Part shown: positions 1 to 6,737 of the stretch, piece by piece
Layout: the number at the start of each line of letters is the position of its first letter
How positions within the stretch are numbered: the stretch's first letter is position 1
NCBI GenBank assembly: GCA_937894535.1
Contig: CALBHI010000320.1
Location: forward strand, 1 to 7,738
Length of the DNA: 7,738 bases
Direction of reading: 5' to 3'
Source of the DNA: an uncultured Verrucomicrobiota bacterium
GTDB lineage: Bacteria; Verrucomicrobiota; Kiritimatiellia; CAIVKH01
Notes under the pieces: model-generated
The model's database searches: none
What the model saw: only the letters and a program-made list of their open reading frames with translations
What the model was told of the DNA's origin: nothing
Made by a program: the position numbers and the translations under genes

Positions 1-3000
1 AACAACTTCATCGCCACGTTCAATTGGAATGTTCCGGTGCTGACCGTCAACGGCATCAACGCCAACTACACCACCACCAAGTTCTTCGTCGATGAGATCG
101 CCGGCGATTCCTACCCGGTCAACATCGTGTTCCGGCCCAACGGCGTCACCAACATCACCAAGGTCGAGATCTTCAGCAACCTCAACCGCCGTGATCGCGC
201 GACGCAGGTCTGGACCAACGCCGACGGCATTGTTACCGAAGAGGGCATTTTTCCGCGTCCCGGCAATTCCATCAACGCCACCGACTTGAATTATTATTTC
301 CGCGCCTGGCCGATGAATACCAACGTGGCCAACCGCGAGTACAGCCTGACCCTTCAGGCCAACAAGACCGGGGCCTACCGCCTCTCCGCCCGTTACCAGG
401 TCACGGGCAACACCAACTGGTTCTGGTACACCGACACCGCGATGGGCCGGCGCGACCATGCCGTCGTGGTCAGCCCGATCACCTCGCGCGACATCGTCAT
501 GTACGAGGTCAACACGCTGAACATCAAGGCCACCGGCACGCTGGAGAGCCAGCGCAGCACGTTTGTCGACCTGTGGGACGGCCCCGGTTCCGATCCGGCC
601 AAACCCGCTTGGAACCTCGATTACGTGAAGAACCTCGGCGTGAACTGGCTGTGGTTCCAGCCGGTGCATCCGTACGGCGTGGATGGCCGCCATCTGAGCG
701 CGGCCGACATCAATGCCCGCGCTCCGGGTTCCGGTGCTACCACCTGGTTGTGGAACGGGGGTTCGCCCTCGGAGGACGTCAACTATCCGTTCCAGCTCGG
801 CAGTCCCTACGCGGTGAAGAACTTCTGGGAAATCGAGCCGCGCATGAGCAAGGCCAACACCCGCCCGGCGGCGATGACCGAGTTTACCAACTTCGTCGGC
901 GCGGCCGACAGCGAAGGCGTATCCATCATGCTCGACGCCGCGTTCAACCACACGTCGTGGGATACCGAGTTGGGTGCACTGGGTGTGCAGTTGTTCGCCA
1001 CCAACGCCACGCCGACCAACGAGATCCGCAACGTTGAGGCGCGCTTCTTCTCGAAGGATGGAAACTACGCGCAACGCGCCACCGGTTCCGGCGACATCGC
1101 GCCCGCGCCTGACCGTTTCGACTTCGGCAAATGGCTCGACGTGAAGGATGTGTTCTTCGGCCGCTACGCCGCGCTTGTACCCACCGCCGGCGAGTCCGGT
1201 CGTTACCTCAACGAGGAGGACTGGTTCGACTACACCAAGGACAGCCCCGGATTGTTCGACCAGATCACCCAGAACGTCTGGAAGTATTTCGGCGCCTATG
1301 TGCCGTACTGGCTGGAGAAAACCGGCTATCCGGCCGGCACGAACCCGACCAACATCCACCTCGGCATCGACGGCCTGCGCTGCGACTTCGGCCAAGGGCT
1401 GCCGCCGCAGGCGTGGGAATACATCATCAACCGGGCCCGTTCCATCAAGTGGAACTTCGTGTTCATGGCCGAGACGCTCGACGGCGGCGCGCCGCCGTAC
1501 CGCTCGAACCGCCACTTCGACATCCTGAACGAGAACATCCTGTTTGCCATGAAGGGCGCGGGCCAGACCACCGACTACCGCAGCATTTTCGAGGACCGCC
1601 GCACCGCGTTCGGCCAGGGCCTGGTGCTGCTCAACACCGTCTCGCACGACGAGGACAACTATTCCGATCCGTGGCAGGCGTTCATCCGTTATGCCTTGTG
1701 CAGCAGCATCGACGGCGCGCCGATGATCTTCCCCGGCCAGGAGCTGGGCATCTCCACCTTCTTCGGGTACGACCTGATGGAGAAAAACTTCGGCAAGTAC
1801 ATCCCGCACTTCAAGACCTGGAACTCGATGATGCCGCTATGGAATGACACCGACTTCGGCAACGACCAACTCTTCCCGGCCTACGCCGCGGTTGGCCGCG
1901 CCCGCAACAGCAGCCCGGCCTTGCGCAGTTCCTTCCGCTGGTTCCTCGACCAGACCGGGGGCGGCGGCGTGCAGCAGTCGATCTTCTCCGTGGCGAAATA
2001 CGAGACGCCCAACGCCTCGCCGGCGGTGCAGGACGTGGTGTTCGCCTTCGTCAACCTCAACCGGAATGTCGGCCAGCAGGGCAACTACAACGTCAACATC
2101 ACCCAGGGCGGCTCGAACCTGTTCGGCATCAAGGCAGGCCGCACCTACAACCTCCGCAACATCGCCGCGTTTACCGGCATCGTGCCCGGCCGCGACCAAC
2201 TCTGGTTGTGGAATCCGAGCAAGACCGGCACCGACGTGTTGAACAACGGTCTGTTCGTGCAGCTCGATCCGGTGCCGAACACGGTTGGTGGCTGGTCGAC
2301 CAATCCCTACGAAGCGCAGTTCCTCAAGCTGTATGACGTGACCGCGCCGCCGGCCCCGACCTCGACGCCCGCGCACGTGTTGGGCACGCCCTTCGTGCTT
2401 GGCACCAACGCGACCTTCTCGTGGGCCGCCGTGGTCGATCCCGAGGGTCTGATCCCGGTGTACCGCGTGATCATCAACAACAACGGCGTGATCACCACCA
2501 GCACCACCACGCAGACCTCGTTCACGTTTGCCGGCGCCTATGGCGATGCCGTGAGTGTTCAGGTCGTGGCGGAGAACCCGCACGCCGCCTGGAGTTTCAG
2601 TGCGGCCAGCCCGACCAGCACGGTGGTGCAGTTGCTGAATCCGGTGGACGACGAGGACAACGACGGCCAGCCGAACTGGGCGGAAGTGCTTGCCGGCACC
2701 GACCTGTTTGACGGCGCGTCCACTTTCACCGTCGAGGTGTTGGCCAACGATGCCGGCCAGACCGAACGCCGCGTGACCGTGGCCACCGAACCAGGCCGCA
2801 AGTACACGATCTACTTCGCCGACGGATCGCTGACCGATACGCTGAGCTGGTCCACCTTCGCGAGCCTCGCCAACGGCATCGGCACCTGGCTGGAGACCAA
2901 CACGGTGTCCACCGCGCGCACCTTCGTCGATGATGAAGGCCCGAACACCACCGGCGGTGCGCCGCTGAACGGCCTGCGCAACTACCGGTTCATCGTCGAA

Positions 3001-3009
3001 TTACCCTGA
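1..3009 (+). CDS. Secreted alpha-amylase superfamily (GH13) glycoside hydrolase, 5'-truncated by window edge
   Basis: The frame is open from base 1, so the start codon and signal peptide lie outside; 1002 codons are visible (numbered here from the first codon). All four GH13 core motifs are present. Region I is LDAAFNH (D312, N316, H317). Region II is GLRCDFGQG, with R460 and the likely nucleophile D462. Region III is FMAETLDG, with the acid/base E491. Region IV is SHDED (H549, D550, the transition-state stabiliser). Before the (beta/alpha)8 barrel (from about V166, MYEVN, then LGVNWLWFQPV at 212-222) there is a beta-rich, Asn/Thr-rich domain of about 140 residues. A long insertion separates regions I and II. 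After the barrel come an all-beta domain, a fibronectin-III-like segment (about 781-880), an acidic calcium-type loop (D883 to D901) and a C-terminal beta module. The enzyme probably acts on alpha-glucans outside the cytoplasm. Substrate and subfamily cannot be assigned: region II lacks the usual Lys/His that follows the nucleophile in classical alpha-amylases. Confidence 0.92.
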   Translation, partial: NNFIATFNWNVPVLTVNGINANYTTTKFFVDEIAGDSYPVNIVFRPNGVTNITKVEIFSNLNRRDRATQVWTNADGIVTEEGIFPRPGNSINATDLNYYFRAWPMNTNVANREYSLTLQANKTGAYRLSARYQVTGNTNWFWYTDTAMGRRDHAVVVSPITSRDIVMYEVNTLNIKATGTLESQRSTFVDLWDGPGSDPAKPAWNLDYVKNLGVNWLWFQPVHPYGVDGRHLSAADINARAPGSGATTWLWNGGSPSEDVNYPFQLGSPYAVKNFWEIEPRMSKANTRPAAMTEFTNFVGAADSEGVSIMLDAAFNHTSWDTELGALGVQLFATNATPTNEIRNVEARFFSKDGNYAQRATGSGDIAPAPDRFDFGKWLDVKDVFFGRYAALVPTAGESGRYLNEEDWFDYTKDSPGLFDQITQNVWKYFGAYVPYWLEKTGYPAGTNPTNIHLGIDGLRCDFGQGLPPQAWEYIINRARSIKWNFVFMAETLDGGAPPYRSNRHFDILNENILFAMKGAGQTTDYRSIFEDRRTAFGQGLVLLNTVSHDEDNYSDPWQAFIRYALCSSIDGAPMIFPGQELGISTFFGYDLMEKNFGKYIPHFKTWNSMMPLWNDTDFGNDQLFPAYAAVGRARNSSPALRSSFRWFLDQTGGGGVQQSIFSVAKYETPNASPAVQDVVFAFVNLNRNVGQQGNYNVNITQGGSNLFGIKAGRTYNLRNIAAFTGIVPGRDQLWLWNPSKTGTDVLNNGLFVQLDPVPNTVGGWSTNPYEAQFLKLYDVTAPPAPTSTPAHVLGTPFVLGTNATFSWAAVVDPEGLIPVYRVIINNNGVITTSTTTQTSFTFAGAYGDAVSVQVVAENPHAAWSFSAASPTSTVVQLLNPVDDEDNDGQPNWAEVLAGTDLFDGASTFTVEVLANDAGQTERRVTVATEPGRKYTIYFADGSLTDTLSWSTFASLANGIGTWLETNTVSTARTFVDDEGPNTTGGAPLNGLRNYRFIVELP
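2647..3006 (+). other. C-terminal calcium-loop plus beta module of the GH13 protein
   Basis: Residues 883-904 read DDEDNDGQPNWAEVLAGTD, an EF-hand/thrombospondin-3-like acidic loop of the D-x-D-x-DG...WAE...GTD type. About 95 residues follow with the pattern GRKYTIYFADGSL, then W, then an aromatic/acidic stretch and RNYRFIVE at the very end. From family knowledge, such a loop followed by a 'GR-x-Y...L...W...R-x-YR' ending recurs at the C-termini of many secreted Verrucomicrobiota and Planctomycetota proteins of unrelated catalytic type. I infer a shared accessory, anchoring or stabilising module. Its function is not established. Confidence 0.55.
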
Positions 3010-3014
3010 TCCGC

Positions 3015-3020
3015 GAAGAG
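3015..3020 (+). promoter_or_regulatory. Ribosome binding site for the DJ-1/PfpI gene
   Basis: GAAGAG lies 8 nt before the ATG at 3029. It supports ATG 3029 over the in-frame GTG at 3026, which would be only 5 nt away. The 19-nt gap after the GH13 stop holds no terminator-like hairpin, so read-through from the upstream gene is possible. Confidence 0.45.
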
Positions 3021-3028
3021 ATCCTGTG

Positions 3029-3760
3029 ATGAAACATCTGTTCGCGCTGCTTTTTGGTAGCCTGCTGGGATTGGCTGTGACCGCTTCGGAGCAGGAGGCC
3101 CGCACGATCCTGATGGTGGTGACCAGCCACGACCGGATCGACGAGGCGCATTCGACCGGGTTGTGGCTCGAGGAATTCGCGGAGCCGTACGAGTTGTTCG
3201 TCGCGGCAGGCCACCAGGTCACCGTCGCTTCGCCGAAGGGTGGCGCGGCACCGGTCGATCCGCGCAGTGCGGGCGATACCGAGCGGTTTGCCGCCGACAC
3301 GGTGGCGGTGTTGCAGCAAACGGTGCCATTGGCCTCGCTGGATCCGGCGGGGTTTGACGCGGTGTTTTTCCCGGGTGGCCACGGAACGATGTTCGACTTT
3401 CCCGATGACCCGGCGGTGGTGCGCACGGTTAACCACGCCATCGCAGCCGACCTGCCGCTCGCCCTGGTGTGCCATGGTCCGGCCGCGCTGGTCGGGGCGG
3501 TGAAGCCGGACGGTTCGCCGGCGGTGGCCGGGCGTTTGGTGACCGGCTTCACCAACGCCGAGGAAGAGGCGGTGGAGCTCACCGATGCGATGCCGTTCCT
3601 GCTGGAGACGCGCCTGGCCGAGTTGGGCGCGACGTTCGTCGGCGAGGCAAACTTTGTCGAACACGTCGTGGTGGATGGCAACCTCGTCACCGGGCAGAAT
3701 CCGGCGTCCAGTGCGGCGGCCGCCCGGGCATTGCTTGAGCGGCTGGCTGCCGCGCCATGA
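3029..3760 (+). CDS. DJ-1/PfpI (class I glutamine amidotransferase-like) family protein, Hsp31-like, with signal peptide
   Basis: 243 residues from ATG 3029. Residues 1-19 look like a Sec signal peptide: K2, H3, then a hydrophobic stretch L4-V17, with likely cleavage after VTA19. The mature part is a single DJ-1/PfpI domain. It begins with ILMVVTS (27-33). It has the Hsp31-type segment with conserved acidic E48/E49 before P53 and AGH61-62, and ASPKGG at 67-72. FFPGGHGTMFDF lies at 113-124, and the nucleophile elbow LVCHGP puts the candidate catalytic cysteine at C148 next to H149. Family members are glyoxalase III-type enzymes (methylglyoxal to lactate), holding chaperones or protein deglycases; the C-H-E set seen here fits a glyoxalase III-like activity. 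The signal peptide predicts a periplasmic or exported location, unlike the cytosolic textbook members. It overlaps the next gene by 4 nt (ATGA) and may be read from the GH13 gene upstream. An uncharacterised hydrolase role remains possible. Confidence 0.88.
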   Translation: MKHLFALLFGSLLGLAVTASEQEARTILMVVTSHDRIDEAHSTGLWLEEFAEPYELFVAAGHQVTVASPKGGAAPVDPRSAGDTERFAADTVAVLQQTVPLASLDPAGFDAVFFPGGHGTMFDFPDDPAVVRTVNHAIAADLPLALVCHGPAALVGAVKPDGSPAVAGRLVTGFTNAEEEAVELTDAMPFLLETRLAELGATFVGEANFVEHVVVDGNLVTGQNPASSAAAARALLERLAAAP

Positions 3761-4293
3761 GCGCGGTGCTGGTGTATTGCGGATCGAGCCGCGCTGCCGA
3801 AGCGCGGCATGGCGCGGTGGCGCGTACCTTGGCGGCCTTGCTGGTCACGCGCGGGCACTCCCTGGTGTATGGCGGCGGGCGCACCGGCTTGATGGGCATC
3901 ATCGCCGACGGCGTGCTGGCGGGGGGCGGCCGGGTGGTCGGGTATATTCCGAAGGCGATGGTCAGCCGCGAGATCGCACACCACGACATCACCGAACTGC
4001 ACGTCGTGCGCGACATGCACGAGCGCAAGGCGGCGATGATGAACGCGGCCGACCTGATCATCGCCCTCCCTGGTGGCATCGGCACGCTCGAGGAATGGGC
4101 GGAGGCGATCACCTGGTTCACCCTGGGGTACCACGCCAAGCCGGTGGGCCTGCTCAACGCCGGTGGCTTCTACGATCCGCTGGTCGCGCAGATCGAACGG
4201 ATGCAGGAGGAGGGTTTCCTGCACGCCCGGGTACGCGACCAGATTGTCGTCGCGCAGGATCCGGCGGCGCTGCTCGAACGGCTGGGCGGCTAG
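3757..4293 (+). CDS. LOG-family protein (TIGR00730), nucleoside 5'-monophosphate phosphoribohydrolase
   Basis: 178 residues, the normal length for the family. The Rossmann-like fold starts with VLVYCGSS (4-11). The phosphate/nucleotide loop YGGGRTGLMG lies at 38-47, and IPKAM at 64-68. The catalytic pair of the LOG family is visible: R90 in MHERK (87-91) and the PGGIGTLEE signature at 105-113, ending in the active-site glutamates. Known members cleave the N-glycosidic bond of cytokinin riboside monophosphates or AMP, releasing the free base and ribose 5-phosphate in the cytoplasm. In bacteria without plant contact the physiological substrate is often unclear. The start ATG at 3757 overlaps the preceding stop (ATGA) and has no strong Shine-Dalgarno, so translation is probably coupled to the DJ-1/PfpI gene. 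It is the last gene of the plus-strand run before a convergent junction. Confidence 0.93.
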   Translation: MSAVLVYCGSSRAAEARHGAVARTLAALLVTRGHSLVYGGGRTGLMGIIADGVLAGGGRVVGYIPKAMVSREIAHHDITELHVVRDMHERKAAMMNAADLIIALPGGIGTLEEWAEAITWFTLGYHAKPVGLLNAGGFYDPLVAQIERMQEEGFLHARVRDQIVVAQDPAALLERLGG

Positions 4294-4304
4294 GTTGGGT
4301 GGCG

Positions 4305-4322
4305 CGGCTTGCCCTCAAGCCG
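4305..4322. other. Stem-loop in the convergent intergenic gap
   Basis: CGGCTTG - CCCT - CAAGCCG forms a perfect 7-bp stem with a 4-nt loop, extendable by a G-U pair, 11 nt after the LOG-gene stop. It lies in the 90-nt gap between two converging genes, where a bidirectional terminator is expected. No T-tract follows on either strand, so it is not a canonical intrinsic terminator. It could be a 3'-end stabilising hairpin or a Rho-dependent arrangement. Nothing else is seen in 4294-4383. Confidence 0.4.
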
Positions 4323-4383
4323 TTGGCGATGGCGTGGGCGCGTGGAACATCCGGCGCGTTCCCGTGAGGTTTGGGTTGGCGGC

Positions 4384-4809
4384 TCAGGTGGCGGGACGTT
4401 GGGTCATGCCGCGGGTATCGGGGTCGATCTGGAAGACCAGTCTTTTCACGTCGTCGGGTCCGGTGGCGGCCTGGATTTTTTTCAGCAGGGTGAGGCCTTG
4501 TGCGGTGCGCAGTTCGGCCATGATCACCGAGTTGGTGGCGTAGACGGTGAGGCAGCCGCGGTTCAGCGGGCCGGGGCGGATGTGGCGGCAGAGCGGGTGG
4601 CCGGCGATGGCGTTCCAGTGGTCCATCAGCGTGCGTTGCACCGAGTCGGACTTGATGCCGAACGAAGCGAGGGCGGCTTCGACGGGTTTTTTGATCGCGG
4701 AGGTCGTGTTGGTGGTCGGGGGGACGGCATCGTCGTCGAGCTGGAACCGTTCGCGGTAGACGGCCCACTGTTCGCGGGTGTAGATGGAGCGGCGCGGGCG
4801 GAAGGTCAT
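4384..4809 (-). CDS. dciA: DUF721/DciA-like protein, probable replicative helicase loader or operator
   Basis: 141 residues from the ATG at 4809. The N-terminal 40 residues are basic then acidic and Thr-rich (linker-like). The DUF721 domain covers roughly 40-132. It shows the family pattern W65-x-x-I-A-G70, P79, L82, then GCLTVYATNS (85-94) and E99-L100, followed by a helix (LTLLKKIQ) and the final strand VKRLVFQID. DciA is the ancestral bacterial partner that helps load DnaB helicase at the origin in genomes lacking DnaC/DnaI-type loaders; DUF721 proteins outside studied species are assigned to this role by homology. An in-frame TTG at 4821 would add four residues, but it has no ribosome binding site. 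ATG 4809 has a weak GGGA upstream. It lies 31 nt downstream of the stop of the 74-residue ORF on the same strand, so the two are probably co-transcribed. Confidence 0.85.
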   Translation of the reverse strand: MTFRPRRSIYTREQWAVYRERFQLDDDAVPPTTNTTSAIKKPVEAALASFGIKSDSVQRTLMDHWNAIAGHPLCRHIRPGPLNRGCLTVYATNSVIMAELRTAQGLTLLKKIQAATGPDDVKRLVFQIDPDTRGMTQRPAT

Positions 4810-4840
4810 GGTCCCATTCAAGCGGGACGTGGGGGGCGGG

Positions 4841-5065
4841 TCAAGCTTGGCGGATCTGATTCGCGGCGTGGGAGCGGGGGGCGTGGTGGATCATCCAGTT
4901 GGTGGCCGCGCGCTCAAACCCGATGTCATACCCGGCCTTTTCGCTCTGGTACCACTTGTGCAGCAGGATCTCCTTTTTCATCACCTGCCACCGCTGAAAC
5001 AACAGACTCCGCTCCAGCAACGAATCCGTTTCGGCCTCCGACGTCAGTTTGGTCATGGTTTCCAT
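4841..5065 (-). CDS. Small conserved-looking protein of unknown function (74 aa)
   Basis: ORF from ATG 5065 to TGA at 4841; a second in-frame ATG at 5056 is an alternative start. The product is soluble, without membrane segment or signal peptide. It is rich in charged and aromatic residues and predicted mostly helical. A central block has the feel of a conserved family: EILLHKWYQSEKAGYDIGF (H36, W38, S41-E42, G45, D47, G49), followed by A..NWMIHH. I have an impression of similar H-[KR]-[WY]-x-x-SE-x-x-G-x-[DE]-[IV] small proteins in several phyla, but I cannot name a family and assign no function. It sits directly upstream of the DciA-like gene on the same strand and downstream of a 158-nt AT-richer leader region with a palindromic site. 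The longer plus-strand reading frame across this stretch has a Gly/Arg-rich low-complexity composition and looks like a shadow. Confidence 0.65.
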   Translation of the reverse strand: METMTKLTSEAETDSLLERSLLFQRWQVMKKEILLHKWYQSEKAGYDIGFERAATNWMIHHAPRSHAANQIRQA

Positions 5066-5092
5066 AAGAATACCCGCATAGAACGTTTTACA

Positions 5093-5104
5093 TAAAGCGC
5101 TTTA
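5093..5104. promoter_or_regulatory. LacI/CcpA-family-like operator palindrome upstream of the small-ORF/dciA unit
   Basis: TAAAGCGCTTTA is a perfect 12-bp palindrome with a central CG. In wider context on the minus strand, TGTAAAGCGCTTTATG resembles the general LacI-family/cre operator pattern (TG-N-AA-N-CG-N-TT-type half-sites). It lies 28 nt upstream of ATG 5065 in a locally AT-rich island within an otherwise GC-rich region. A weak minus-strand promoter guess places TTGTAA (5102-5107) and TTCTAT (5078-5083) 18 bp apart around it. If that is right, a bound repressor would sit between the -35 and -10. Seen: the palindrome. Inferred: the regulator class and the promoter. Confidence 0.45.
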
Positions 5105-5172
5105 CAATTCATAACCCGATCCTTGCCTGCTGTCAAATCGCGGCTAACACTCCGGCCTCGTTCTGTCGCATC

Positions 5173-5186
5173 CTGCACGCGTGCAG
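5173..5186. repeat. Perfect 14-bp palindrome downstream of rpoN
   Basis: CTGCACGCGTGCAG is exactly self-complementary and begins 38 nt past the rpoN stop on the minus strand. As RNA it would fold as a 5-bp stem with a CGCG loop. There is no T-tract, so it is at best a weak terminator or 3' hairpin. As DNA it could be a binding site. A 7-bp direct repeat GCGGGAT (5186-5192 and 5198-5204) lies between it and the rpoN stop. Confidence 0.35.
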
Positions 5187-5223
5187 CGGGATACGTGGCG
5201 GGATGGTTTTCGGTTCGGTCCGT

Positions 5224-6729
5224 TTAAAGGCCGGTGGAGTAGCCTTTGCGGAGGTGGGAGGGCAGGATTCTGAGTTCTTCCCGGTATTTGGCGATGGTGC
5301 GGCGGGCGACCTTAAAGCCGGCATCCTCGAGTTTTTTGACGATGGCCTGGTCGGAGAGGGGGGCGTTGGGGTCTTCTTCGGCGACGATGGTGGCGATGGC
5401 GTCCTTGATCGTCTGGTTGGACACGGTTTGTCCGTCGGCGTTGGTGTAGCCGGGGGTGAAGAAGTATTTCATCTCGAAGGTGCCGCGCGGGGTTTGCATG
5501 TATTTCCCGGCGATGGCGCGGCTGACGGTGGTTTCATGGACGCCGACGACGCCGGCGATTTCGGCCATGGTGAGGGGGCGGAGGTGGCTTACGCCGTTGT
5601 CGAGGAATTCGCGTTGGATGCGCACGATTTCCGTGGCGATGTTGTAGATGGTTTGCTGCCGTTGGCTGATGCTCTTGATCAGGAACATGCTGGAGCGGAC
5701 CTTGTCGCGGATGTACTGCTTCACGTCGGTGGTGGTGCCGCTGTCCTTCATGAGCGAGCGGTAGTGGTCGCTGACGCGCAGGCGCGGCAGGTAGTCGTTG
5801 TTCATGATGATGACGTATTCGCCCTCGTCGTTGCGGATGACGGTTACTTCGGGGACGACATAGGCGTTGGCATCGGGGGTGAAGCGGCGGCCGGGTTTGG
5901 GGTCGAGGGTGGAGATGAGCCGGGCTTCCTTTTCCACCTGTTCGACCGGCACCTTGAGTTTGCGGGCGATTTCCGTGTACTTGTGGCCGGCGACGAGATC
6001 GAGGTGGCGGAGGACGAGGTCGGCGGCGAGGTCGTGGCCGCGGCCGAGGCGTCGGAGTTGGAGCCACAGGCATTCGCCGAGGTTGCGGGCGGCGATGCCG
6101 ATGGGGTCGAAATCCTGCACTTCGGCGAGGACATCCTGGAGTTTGGCGAGGTCTTCGCCGGTGCTGGCGGCGAGGTCTTCGATGGAGGTGGTCAGGAAGC
6201 CGTCGTCGTCGAGGCTGCCGAGGATCAGCTCGGCGAGGTGGCGCTCCTCGTCGGTCAGGTCGGACAACGCGAGTTGGTCCATCAGGTGTTGTTGCAGCGA
6301 AACCGGCTGGGTGATGGAGTCCATCATGAACTGATGGCGGGCGGCGTCATCGCGGTTGGGCGGGGACTGGTTCTGGGTGAAGTAGTCCTTCCACTCGTCG
6401 TCGATCTGGGCGATGAGGTCGTACTCGGTCAGTTCGTCTTCGCCCCCGGCTTCAGCCGGTTCGGGGCCTTCGTCGGCGGTGGAGGCCGGCGCGTCGGCGG
6501 GGGATTCCGGGGTGTCGTCGGAGCGTTCCTCCGGGGGGTCGAGTTCGGCCGGGGCGTCGTCGCCGGGTTGGAGTTCCTCCAGGGTTGGATTGATCTCCAT
6601 TTCCTGCTGCACCAGCGTGCGCAGCTCCATGATCGGGACCTGGAGCATCTCCAGGGACTGGCGCATTTGCGGCGCCAGCGTCATTTGCATGCGCTGCTGT
6701 TGCGACTGTGTTAAACTGGGGCCCGACAT
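5224..6729 (-). CDS. rpoN: RNA polymerase sigma-54 factor RpoN
   Basis: 501 residues from ATG 6729, full length for the family. Region I (about 1-52) is Gln/Leu-rich with LAPQMRQSLEMLQVPIMEL (18-36) and INPTLEE, the part that contacts enhancer-binding proteins. Region II (about 53-118) is a long acidic Pro/Glu/Asp linker. The core-binding domain includes GSLDDDGFL (171-179) and DFDPIGIAARNLGECL (206-221). The DNA-binding part has a helix-turn-helix (LTMAEIAGVVGVHETTVSRAIAGKY, spanning 386-410), then the RpoN box ARRTIAKYRE at 475-484, which reads the -24 element. It directs transcription from -24/-12 promoters only with AAA+ activators. An in-frame GTG at 6798 would add 23 residues rich in Trp/Pro/Cys that do not look like region I, so ATG 6729 is preferred even though no Shine-Dalgarno precedes it. 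The common rpoN neighbours lptB, hpf and ptsN are not adjacent here. A sigma-54 element lies just before the gene. Confidence 0.97.
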   Translation of the reverse strand: MSGPSLTQSQQQRMQMTLAPQMRQSLEMLQVPIMELRTLVQQEMEINPTLEELQPGDDAPAELDPPEERSDDTPESPADAPASTADEGPEPAEAGGEDELTEYDLIAQIDDEWKDYFTQNQSPPNRDDAARHQFMMDSITQPVSLQQHLMDQLALSDLTDEERHLAELILGSLDDDGFLTTSIEDLAASTGEDLAKLQDVLAEVQDFDPIGIAARNLGECLWLQLRRLGRGHDLAADLVLRHLDLVAGHKYTEIARKLKVPVEQVEKEARLISTLDPKPGRRFTPDANAYVVPEVTVIRNDEGEYVIIMNNDYLPRLRVSDHYRSLMKDSGTTTDVKQYIRDKVRSSMFLIKSISQRQQTIYNIATEIVRIQREFLDNGVSHLRPLTMAEIAGVVGVHETTVSRAIAGKYMQTPRGTFEMKYFFTPGYTNADGQTVSNQTIKDAIATIVAEEDPNAPLSDQAIVKKLEDAGFKVARRTIAKYREELRILPSHLRKGYSTGL

Positions 6730-6737
6730 AAGTGGTA

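Noticed and set aside
1837..2583. A 248-codon minus-strand open frame inside the GH13 gene
   Set aside because: His/Arg/Gly-rich shadow of a well-supported GH13 reading frame.
3001..4224. A 407-codon minus-strand open frame
   Set aside because: It runs antisense to the DJ-1/PfpI and LOG genes, both with clear motifs. Its composition (Arg/Ala/Ser-rich) is that of a GC-rich shadow frame.
4305..4322. Intrinsic terminator between the converging genes
   Set aside because: The 7-bp stem is good, but neither strand has a following T-tract. It is kept only as a stem-loop.
4810..4821. DciA-like start at TTG 4821
   Set aside because: There is no ribosome binding site before it, and ATG 4809 is only four codons in.
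4309..5067. A 252-codon plus-strand open frame across the DciA-like and small genes
   Set aside because: The product is Gly/Arg-rich without recognisable structure. The minus-strand DUF721 pattern explains the coding signal.
5203..6714. A 503-codon plus-strand open frame opposite rpoN
   Set aside because: Its product is a Gly/Val/Ala/Asp-rich low-complexity string with no domain pattern. The opposite strand encodes an unmistakable RpoN with an intact RpoN box.
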